Source of the DNA: Sarcophilus harrisii
Lineage: Eukaryota; Chordata; Mammalia; Dasyuromorphia; Dasyuridae
NCBI RefSeq assembly: GCF_902635505.1
Contig: NC_045426.1
Span: 564,907,818-564,971,817, forward strand
Reading direction: 5' to 3'
DNA length: 64,000 bases
Shown: in pieces, positions 54,234 through 64,000 of the stretch
Layout of the letters: the number at the start of each line of letters is the position of its first letter
How positions within the stretch are numbered: position 1 is the stretch's first letter
Position numbers and translations under genes: made by a program
Notes under the pieces: generated by a model
What the model was told of the DNA's origin: nothing
The model's input: only the letters and a program-made list of their open reading frames with translations
Databases searched by the model: none

Positions 54234-57200
54234 AAGCAAATTTTTGTAGAGGTTTAAAAGCTCCACAGTTTTATTGTGATTATATCAGTTTTACCTAAAG
54301 GTATTGAATCTAATACCACACACTTATGTTTTCTAATTCTTTAAAGTTTGCAAAACACTCATATTATTTAATTCTTTGAGGTAAGTACTATTTTCCCCAT
54401 TTGGCAAATACAACTCAGTTAAGTCTATTTTAAAAGCTAACTGCTATCAAGACCTACTGTTGAACCTATAGGACAGAAAATATCCATTACAGAAGCAAAT
54501 TTTTCTTCTTGTCAAGAAAAAGAGCATCAGGAAGGAAAGTGAGACTAAAGTATTGAAGAGGTGGGGGAAATTTTCAGTATCTAATACCAGAAATCCACAC
54601 TGGTCCCCCAGAAAGTAGAAAGGGGATTTGCTAGCTGATAGGACCATGTAAGTTAGTATAAAGATCTGGGATTCACTCCTAAGAGTGACATTGTCCTTAT
54701 CATAGTGTAAGTCACTTTCTGCCTGACATGCAGTTTCCTCATGCCTAGAAGGAGGCATGAGGTGCCACTTCATTTACAGAAAACTCCTATGTAAAAATCA
54801 AAATACCTGAGCAGGCTATATGCTTGACTAAGAACACAAGACTATGTTTTAGGGAACCCCAACACGGAATTAAGATTTGGAGCATAGCAAGGCTCTAACA
54901 AATAATGATAGAGGAATAGAAGACTTTTCTGAGAGCTCAAGAGATGCTCTAGCTGTAACTAGTTTCTATTCAGCATATTCACAGGCCTTATGGTTACTAT
55001 AAGAGCCAGAATCCTTATGACCGTCTACATCACTGGCTTCAGTGCCAGTAATTACTAAAGCATCCTCTTTTCATCATGTCTATCATTAAAGTTTCAGAAG
55101 TATATGAAGGCAGATCTGTATTTGACAAATGCTTTTTCCCTAAAGGCTATACAATGAGATACCCCATACTATTTTATCTTATTTCAAATTAAGCAAAATA
55201 AAGCAAAGAAAGATCTTAAGTTCAATGTATTTCAAATTATAAACACCTAGGTCCTAATCTAGTTTCTGGTGCTTACTAGCTCTTCAATGGTAGCTTGACC
55301 CCTATATCTTGACTTCCATTTCTATAAATTAGTGCTAAGTATCACCTGCAGTTAGCTACCTAGAATTGTGAGAATCAATTGAGAAGGAATTGTGAAAAGA
55401 GTTAGAATGAAGTTTATTTATATAGGGATACTCAAGCCCCACGGAGATCTCTACTCTGTATTAATAAACCCTACTGATAGGCAACATTTGATATTAGTTA
55501 CTACTTCCTACATAGGATATGTTTATATGGCCTTTTCTTCTTTATACGATTCTTTCCTCAATTATCCCATAAGATGCTTCAGAATTCTGATTTTACAGAT
55601 AAATCAAAGAAGACTAGAGAGACAATATATAAGTCTAGTAGTTAGCAAGCTCTAGGCATGCAAGATATACAGTTGGAAAGGGTCTTTAGAAGTCATCTAA
55701 TTGACTAGCTTTATTTTATGATTGAGAAAATGAGATCTGGAAAGGAATTGTGACTTATTCTAGCAGACCAACTACATTCAAAGTATTTCCCAAATACATA
55801 TTGTATGCCATATATGTAATTCAACCTCAATTCTGTTGCCAAACCAAGATCCTTCTACTATTCCCACGACACTCACTATATAAGTTTTTATATTGTTGAA
55901 AAGATAAGAAAAGAAATCTTTTGAGAGAGAAAAAAAAAAAGTGTCAACATCCCTAATTAAAGCAGCCAATATTTAAGCTGCTTTTAAAAAGAGAAAAACC
56001 TTTTTTAAAAAAAAAACTTTCCTAGTAACAGAAAAAGCAGGAATTGGGTGTGTTTTTTTTTTTTGAAAGAGAGAAAAAGAGAGCAGAAAATCTTCAGAGA
56101 AAAGACCAGTCCCTTAACAAAGAAGAGAGCTCAGTTCTTCTTCCCTCCTAGCAGCTGCTTTTAAAGGCTCCTGACAGTCTGAGAATGCTCATTAGCAACT
56201 CATCCTAACTGCCTTTGCTTCTTTTTCTCTTAATTTCCTCTTAACTCTGTACACCTGTACTAGCATTTGTTATCACTTTCAAGGACTGATGAAGCAGCAA
56301 TTGTTTCTAGGAGAAACTGAGCTTCCAGAAGTAAAAAAATAATTAAAGCTTTTCCTGCTGGGATGAAGAGGTTTCAAGTGACTGCTTAAACATACAGTTA
56401 AAGGTATACAGGTAAATATTTTACAACAATCTCATTGAAATATGGAATGAAATATGAAAATATTTTCAAAATTAATCTTTATTATTGACTATTTCTCCAT
56501 TACTTTTTAATGTTTAAACAATCAACGAAATTATAAATTAAATTCTGATTTGCAACTTGCCAGTTTCCAAGATGTAAATGCTCATACTGAAAATGGTCTT
56601 GAGCTGATTACTGCACAACCCTACTTATAACTTTCAGTTTCTGAAGTCCTAGCCAGCATTTAATCAAACAAAAGCTTAGTTAAGAATACAGTGGAAGAGC
56701 CATCAAAAGCCTTACAACAGAAAATGTCAAAATATGAAAACACACACACACAAAAAAAAAGAGAATTAGAGAAGAAAGGGATAGAGGAACATGAAGTGTT
56801 AGTTTATAGAATGGTGGCCTTCAACTTCTAAAAGACCTGAGATGTCCTCTACTCTAACTTTGCAGATGAGATAGTCATAATAAAAACGAAATATCAGAGA
56901 TGTGAACTAGAATCCTGAACAGGCTATAATATTAAAGGGATGAACTGGAACAGAATTTAGCAATTGAATAATGTAGTCTCCTAATTTTGTGTAAAAAAAA
57001 AGAAATTGTGGATAAAACTAGTGACTTGGTAATATTCTTCTCCAAAGATCTCTTCCTTCCCCTCCCCACCTTCCCAACTTTTTCTTTCCTTCCCTTTTTT
57101 TCTTCCCTTCCCTCTCTCCTTTAAGAAGTATAAATCTCTGTTCAAGGTAGTTGCCCAGAAGGAAGCTCTAGTTTATCCTACCCTCACTCCATTTCCCTGC

Positions 57201-57529
57201 CTGTGAATTAGTATTCTCAGTAGACGTCCTTTTTTTCCTAACAAAAAAAGATCACTTTTTTTTTCTTTCTTTGAATTAAAGTGTCATATAGAAGGAGAAT
57301 TAAAGACTTCTGCTTTAAGTGATGAAGCTCCAAGTGGGTGTCATCAAATAGTACAATGTTGTTTTCTTTTTTGAGGATATACCATTGAAATAACCTAGTG
57401 CAGATGGTTACTTGTTTGGCTCTTACAATGCATTCTCTAGGAAGAAAGCAAGGGTGTAGAATTGCATAGATAATTCCCTGGCAAAAGCTATGACCAAAAA
57501 AAAAAAAGATGTCTCCCATGGCATGAGCT
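54234..57529. other. Sparse region with SINE scraps, no gene
   Basis: MIR-like scraps are suspected near 54340-54425, 54690-54745 and 55560-55640. The rest is AT-rich with short open frames of no recognised family. 56090-56350 is slightly more balanced in composition, but nothing can be named there. Confidence 0.45.
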
Positions 57530-57650
57530 AACTTGTGAATCTTTAGTCCTGGAATCAGCAGGATCTGAATTCAAATCCTGCCTCAAACAACTTACAAGCT
57601 TTGTGATCCATGGCAAGTCACTTAACCCTAGCTATCTCTAAACAAAAAAA
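57530..57650 (+). repeat. Marsupial CORE-SINE/MIR-type SINE
   Basis: CAGGATCTGAATTCAAATCC, TGCCTCAAACAACTTACAAG, GGCAAGTCACTTAACCCTAG and a short A-rich tail are in the correct order. Confidence 0.75.
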
Positions 57651-58389
57651 GTCAATGGGATTAATTTTTTAAATCATGCTATGAGAAATCTCAACATGCC
57701 TAGAAAATTTGGTTATGACTGGGGCAGGAAGAAGAGAGACCATTCTGAGGTTATACTCTGAGCTTACATTCTAAGCACTATGGCAAAAAATACATACATG
57801 TAATTTGGGAGGAATGGAATCTTCATAATATTACAGCAGAACATCTTTCATTGTCCAGGATTATTCAAGAACAGTTTCTATTGATCTGGGAACAGAAAAG
57901 TAGATTATATAGAAGTTCCTCAACCACCTTATTTACAATTCTGCTGACAGTAGATAAAATGGAATCTAACTTTCCCCAGTTCTCTGACTTGAGCCAAGTC
58001 AGTCTCTAGGCCAAAAAGAAAGTAGTCATGAGGGATTTCTGCGGTGAGGCATTGTTTCCATCCTACTTTCCTCACCTCAGAAAGACCCCAAAAGTTGAGT
58101 TTGCATGACTAGCTTTTATTTCAGGCAAGATGTATAGGTAACCTTATTTAGGAGTGACATATATAACCCCTGAAACAAAGGGAGGCTCACAGAAGAGATG
58201 TCACTCAGAGGAAAACTAGTTATTTTTCTTGTCATTCACATTGTTAGAATCATTAGCAGTCACATTTTGGGACCTACAGTAGTCTTCATACTTAGGAAAA
58301 TTTGCAGGATAGTCTAAAACCACTCTTGTTAGGCGATCAAGAAAGAGGTTTTGGCTCTGATGTGTATCAACAGAGATGAGGAGAGAATT
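57651..58389. other. Unassigned stretch
   Basis: Nothing recognised. Confidence 0.4.
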
Positions 58390-58720
58390 TCAGTGCCAGA
58401 GAACCAAAATTGGGTGAATCGTCTTCAAAGTAAAGATGTAAACCATTTAACCCAGCAATACCAAAAAGGAAAAGAACTTATTTGTTCTAAAAAATTTTAT
58501 AGGAGCTTTTTTTATGATTGCAAAGAAATAAAAATTGCAGGGATACCTATCAGTTGGGGAAAGAATGAGTTGTGATGTATGATTTAATGGAATACTACTG
58601 TGCTATAAGAAATGATTAATTCAATAATCTTTGAAAGACGTGAAAAGACTGGCATGGAAAAAAATAAGCAGAACCAAAAGAACACTGTATAAAGTAACAA
58701 TAATATTGTTTTAATAATGA
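58390..58720 (+). mobile_element. Old L1 3' end fragment
   Basis: AACCATTTAACCCAGCAATA, ATACCTATCAGTTGGGG, AATGGAATACTACTGTGCTA and AAGCAGAACCAAAAGAACAC are decayed forms of the L1 3' region in sense orientation. Confidence 0.75.
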
Positions 58721-59111
58721 GCAAATAAGTCATTTTGACTATTATAAATATAATAATATTATAAATATTATAAATTTTACAATATAATAGAAAGTTTTAT
58801 TTTATCCCATAAATTTAATTTTTTTTAAATCAATCAGAGTGAAGAAGCTAGAAATATTAGTGATATCTGAGTAGAATTCCTCATCAGTAGCCAGAAATTG
58901 ACCAGGTCAAAACATGAATAAAAATAAAAGAATCATTAAAGCAAGGGATCTAATAAACAGAGAAATGCCGGTAGAAGAACAAAGTCCAGGTTCAAGAATC
59001 AAGAAGTTAATATTGTGTGAGCCACATATAATCTATATCAAATTGCTGATCTCAAGGAGGGAGGGGAGAGAGAAAGGGAGAGAGAGAGGAAAAGAGAGAG
59101 AAAGATTACAA

Positions 59112-59870
59112 TTCAAAAAACAATTTCTAAGCTTTTTATTTACAAAACATATGCATGGGTAATTTTTCAGCACTGACCCTTGATCCTTACAAAACTTTCT
59201 CTTCCAAATTTTCTCCTCCTTCCTCCCACCCCATCTCCTGGATGGCAGGTAGACCAATACATATTAAATATGTTAAAATATGTTAAATCCAATATATAAT
59301 TATATAGTTATCTTGCTGCACAAGAAAAATTGGATCAAGAAGGGGAAAAAAAATCTGAGAAAGAAAACAACATAAAAGCAAACAACAACAGAGTGAGAAT
59401 GCTATGTTGTGGTCCACACTCAGTTCCCACAGTCTTCTGGGTATAGATGGCTCTTTTCATCACTGGAACTACTTTGAATCATCTCATTGTTGAGGAGAGC
59501 CATGAACATCAGAACTGATCATCACATAGTGTTGTTGTTGCCCTGTATAATGATCTCCTGGGTCTGCTCATTTCACTCAGCATTAGTTCATGTAAGTCTC
59601 TCCAGGCCTTTCTGAAATCATCCTGCTGGTCATTTCTTACAGAACGATAATATTCCATAACAATCATATACCATAATCCACTCATTTCCCAGTTTCTTGC
59701 CACTACAAAAGAGCTATCACAAACATTTTTGCACATGTGAGTCCCTTTCCCTCTTTTAAGATCTCTTTGGGATATAAGTCCTGTAGAAATACTGCTTGGT
59801 CAAAGGGTGTGCTCAGTTTGGTAACTTTTTGAGCATAATTTCAAATGCAATTCAAAATTTTAAAAAACAA
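59112..59870 (-). mobile_element. L1 3' end fragment
   Basis: Full-quality reverse L1 tail (ACATATGCATGGGTAATTTT, GATGGCAGGTAGACCAATAC, CTCATTTCACTCAGCATTAG) reaching into the ORF2 end. A GA-rich tract at 59055-59105 lies just before it. Confidence 0.92.
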
Positions 59871-61879
59871 ATGTTTAAAAAATTCTCAAAATTTTTAAAT
59901 GTAATTTAAAAAAAAGAAAAGAAATATATTGTGTGAATTCCTGTGTATTAAGATAATCATAATTTAGCCTTGTAATGTTATATAATCATGTCAGTTCCTA
60001 TATCTGGTTTTGATCAGTGATACTTTATCTTCAAGATTCACTTCAATCCCTCAGTTATGGAATTCCATTTTATATCTCATTTCATTTCTTTCATGTCCTC
60101 TTGGTTTGAGGGAGATTTTGGCTCCTCTAGCTCCTAGCATGCTGCTATTCCCAAAACTGCATTTCCTTTGTAATGGGCTGGAAATGTTCCATGTCTCTTT
60201 GGTTAGAAATGCTCTCTCTCCTCTGATATTTTTTTATCTTATCAAGTTTCTACAATAAAACTTTTGCAAAAAAAAAAAAAAAAAAAAAAAAAAAACTTTT
60301 GCGTTTTGGCTTCAACTCCTTGTGTCTTTTATTTGTTTTTATTTGTTCATTAAGGGTATGTACTTTTCAGTATTCATTTCATGTTCTAAGTCCTATTCTC
60401 TAGATTTCTTCTTTTGTTTAGTTCCCTTTAGATAAAAAATTTTAAAAATTATTATATTCTGATCTTCCAATGCTTCTCTGCAATTTTTCCATAAGTTTTT
60501 CAACTAACTTCTTCCAGAGTGGTGTTTGCCTACTTTCTCAATATTATCTAATAACTCCAACTTTCCTCACGTAGTCCTTGCTGTGACAGCAGCTTCAGTG
60601 TATATTATTCAATTCCTGAAATGCTTTCATATTTGATGAGTTGTTGAAAATTGTGTTCATTATAATAATAATAAATGCCATATTTAAAAAATTACCCTGC
60701 CTTAATATTCCACATTTGGTCTATTAGTTGAGTTCATGCTGTTATACTCAAAGGGTTTTCTACAAATTATACAAGCATACCCACTTCTTGAGAATCATTT
60801 GAGACAATGGCGTTGCTGGTCTCCTATGTCTCTATTGAGTAGAAACTCCCAGATGAAGAAACACCCTCAGGAGCTCTTAACCTGGAATCTAGGAACTTGA
60901 ATTTTTCATTTTATGTTTTGTTTTGCTTTTAAATACAATTACTCTTTCCAAGCAAGCAAAGTGTCCTGAATTAGGTCTCTGGGAAGTTTAACACAGTTCT
61001 CTGGTCATCTACCCATACTATGGAAAATAATGTTGCTAACAAAGGCAGTGAATTAATTAGCTAACGCCTTGCCCACATAACCTCGGCCACTATCTAATTT
61101 CTTCATGCTCTGTGCTATTTTTGTTCTCAACTCTTTCTGCCATTTACCTGAAACAGACACTCTACCTGTAAACAGAAGGAATTGATTATTGGTATGACAG
61201 TAAAGATTCTCTCCCACAAATAAGGTAATCAGAAGAGATATTTGAGGTACTTTCCCTTGGGCAGTGTTGCACTCGGTACAATGGCCCAATAATGAAACTG
61301 TTATTATAACTTTATGGATTCTAAGATCCTATAACCAGATGGCTAAGTAGTCCCATGCCTTCAAAACCCAAGCCATTTGTGAAAAGTCACTATACCTGAT
61401 GGCATTTTCACTGATGAAATTGATACATCACCTTAAATGTTTGGGTTCTAGTTTTTACTCCTCTTACTTATCATGACCTTCATCTTACTCTAAAAAATGG
61501 TATATATTGTTCCCTACCCTAGTCAACTTTATAAAATTTATGATTGTAAACTACATCTTTGGGAGTGCAGAGAAGAGTTTGTAACTGAGCTGCTAGAATT
61601 GTAGAGTGAGGAATCCATGACTGAATTTGGAAGTGATGAGACTGGATATTTTAAAAGTATTTTAAAAGTCAAAATCAGTAGCCAGGGTTACCAAAATCAT
61701 AAATAACTCTACCAAAGGGAGGGATAGAGCCCCAAAATGGAACAAAACAAAGGCACAAGAATTGAGGGCCCAATGTTAAGTGAGGGGGTGGTCATTTATT
61801 TATTTAAATACCCTGTATTTTTCATACTCTAGGAATGGGAAGAAGATTTAGTCTTCAAGTTTCCCTTGAATTTTCATGC
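59871..61879. other. Unassigned stretch with poly-A insertion
   Basis: 60000-60270 ends in AATAAAACTTTTGC and could be an LTR or a retroposed 3' end, not resolved. A 28-base A-run at about 60268-60295 is flanked by a repeated AACTTTTGC. The rest shows nothing recognised. Confidence 0.35.
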
Positions 61880-62215
61880 ACAGTGAAGAAACTTATCTAC
61901 ACACAGAAAGAGGACTATGGGAACTGAGTATAGATCACAACACAGTATTTTCACTTTTTTAATTGTTGTTTGTTTGCATTTTGTTTTCTTTTTTCTTTTT
62001 CCCCTTTTTGATCTGTTTTTTTCTTGTGCAGCATGATAAGTATGGAAAATGTATAGAAGAATTGCACATGTTTAACATATTGGATTATTTACCATCTAGG
62101 AGAGAGGTAGGGGGAAGAGAGGCAGAAAAATTTATAACACAAGGTTTTGCAAGGGTTAATGTCGAAGATTATCTCTGCATATGATTTGAAAATAAAATCT
62201 TTAATAAAATTTTTT
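61880..62215 (+). mobile_element. L1 3' UTR fragment
   Basis: GAGGACTATGGGAACTGAGT, GTGCAGCATGATAAGTATGG, CAAGGTTTTGCAAGGGTTAA, then GAAAATAAAATC and an A/T-rich end. Sense-orientation L1 tail. Confidence 0.9.
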
Positions 62216-63392
62216 TTTCATCCATGGGATTTTCCTACTTTCCTCTAAACCAATGTATACACTCTACCCCACAGGCCTACCTATGGTAGAATATCCAAGA
62301 TTTCCTTGATTCAGTTAAAAGTGGGCTGATACTGCTCATCTGATAGCAGATGAGCAGGAGAAAGAACTGATTCTTAAACAGAAAAGAATATTTGATATGG
62401 AAGGTTATATCTTATTGTTTCAAGAGAACTTTATAAGATGAAAAAAAGATGGAACATCCTGATGGAAGGAATGATAGGTCTGGTTATTAACAATAATGAT
62501 TTAATAGATAAATAAACCTAAATAATAAATTAAACATACCAGATATAATCAACATCTAAGAAAAATAATAGGAGAGAAAACAATAAAAAACAATATCTCT
62601 TTAAAGTAAAGTTATTTATTTTTCAGTTGAAAAAAAAAGACCAAAATAGTTATCTGCTAAAATGCTTTAAAAATGCTCTTTCACATATATTCATTCTATA
62701 TACTATCTCACTCCTGTGACATACTCAACATATATATGTTGGAGATATACTATATGTGGAGATATACTATCTCCACATAATCGTATACTGTGCCATTAAT
62801 TTTCTCAGAAAATTGTCATACCTTTTCCTGATTTATTGCCTAGACAACACAGTCACTGCTTGGGGCCTAACCTCCCCAAATCCTCATGATCATTCTGTAA
62901 CCTTCCTGAACTAGAGCCAATATACTCTTTGGTATTTTACTATTTTGCAAGCTCTGACTATATAATTTTACAGGGAACTGAGACCAGGGAAACATATTTA
63001 AACTTCTAATTGTGCTAACTCTGGCCTCTAGCTGAGATTTCCAAAGGTCAAGGAAATATAAGAGATAATAAATATACTATATAATCAATGCCAAAAGAAA
63101 AGAGGCAAAGCAAAAGCAAAACAGTTAGTGGAAGAAGAAGAAAGAAAGAAAGAAGAAGAGAGAGAAAGAGAGAGCCATAGGGAGCCTCACAACACATGTG
63201 AAATCCTCTATATTTTGTCCTCATATGAGGATATTATTTTGCTCTTATATGATGGTAACAATGATTATGTAGACAGAATGTGAGAAAATGACGTCATAAA
63301 TGTATAATTATTTTAACTGTCCTAGGTGCTAAGTTAGGAAGCTGGCAAAAGAGTAGAAATATTACAAGAAGTGTGGTCATTTATACCCCCAG
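62216..63392. other. Unassigned AT-rich stretch
   Basis: No gene recognised. A GAA/GA-rich simple tract lies at 63132-63175. Confidence 0.45.
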
Positions 63393-63406
63393 CCTCACAG
63401 AGACTT

Positions 63407-63638
63407 TTTTTATTTATTTATAATAATTTTTATTGACAGAATCCATGCCAGGCTAATTTTTTACAACATTATCCCTTGCACTCACTTCTGTTCCGATTTT
63501 TCCCTCCGCTAGATGGCAAGCAGTTCTATATATGTTGAATATGTCACAGTATATCCTAGATACAATATATGCGCAGAACCAAACAGTTTTCTTGTTGTTC
63601 AGGGAGAATTGGATTCAGAAGATAAAAATAACCTGGGA
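63407..63638 (-). mobile_element. Short L1 3' end insertion with target duplication
   Basis: Reverse L1 tail only. Flanked by a perfect 14-bp duplication, CCTCACAGAGACTT, at 63393-63406 and 63639-63652. Confidence 0.95.
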
Positions 63639-63652
63639 CCTCACAGAGACTT

Positions 63653-64000
63653 AATGATACTATGTGATCGCAAGAGTCAGATTCATTACAAAACATTTGC
63701 AGTTCTCCTGCCACAGTCAGAGATTTGTTATGAAAGGAGAAATTGGGACATGGTTGTAACAATTTCAAGTCTGTTCCATGAAATCCAAGCCTAACTGCAC
63801 ATAAATATAATGAGACAAAACTACTGCAGCTCTGTTTGATTTCAGATAAGTCATAAGTACATTTTGGAGCAGGCAATCATACAATAGAGTTCCACCTTGT
63901 CCAACAGGTCTCATAGCTAGGCTCCTGATCACATCAAGATACTTTCTGATTCAGAAAGAAAATACCACAATGAAGAAGTTGAATAGAGGATCTTGCCATT
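63653..64000. other. Unassigned end of window
   Basis: No gene or repeat recognised. Confidence 0.4.

Noticed and set aside
60000-60267. Host transcript 3' end
   Set aside because: AATAAA is present but no upstream coding sequence or family is recognised, and an LTR origin is equally possible.

Overview
This is non-coding-rich mammalian DNA, almost certainly marsupial. There is no intron-containing host gene, operon or bacterial signal. L1 fragments with a characteristic 3' UTR occur roughly every few kb, alongside CORE-SINE/MIR pieces, a non-autonomous hAT element, solo LTRs and endogenous retroviruses. The background is AT-rich and only a few blocks are GC-rich.

The notable content is a cluster of intronless copies of pre-mRNA splicing genes. 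Two are open from start to stop, both on the minus strand: a 306-codon SAP30BP-like retrogene (18921-19841) and a 612-codon WBP11-like retrogene (24812-26650). Both are clearly diverged from the mammalian proteins I remember, yet neither has a stop or frameshift. Each sits directly downstream of its own copy of the same roughly 1.35-kb upstream element (20165-21500, and 26715-28633 interrupted by a solo LTR). Broken relatives lie around them: a SAP30BP copy at 842-2521, a second at 47525-48200, a truncated WBP11 copy at 48637-51197, and a fragment of a third splicing gene, CACTIN, at 3446-3955. A GC-rich unit, repeated in tandem with a period of 173 bp at the left edge, marks the 5' side of all SAP30BP-like copies and is also fused to the truncated WBP11 copy. 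I infer that the two open genes form a duplicated retrogene locus under a shared promoter-like element.

Layout: 1-4510, tandem units, SAP30BP pseudogene A, CACTIN fragment and an unrecognised segment X. 4511-17270, mostly L1 fragments and low-complexity DNA. 17270-28633, the two open retrogenes, their flanks and an L1 ORF2 fragment. 28634-29530, LTR and leader of a gammaretrovirus-like fossil. 29535-37330, L1s including one with a complete 5' end. 37390-46720, an older ERV split by a younger betaretrovirus-like (ERVK-type) provirus with matching LTRs and a 6-bp target duplication. 47400-53420, a second pseudogene cluster, two L1 pieces and a second copy of X. 53420-64000, sparse SINE and L1 remnants and otherwise unassigned AT-rich DNA.

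All family assignments come from reading the sequence and from memory of protein and repeat families. Identity levels and ages are by eye, not computed.
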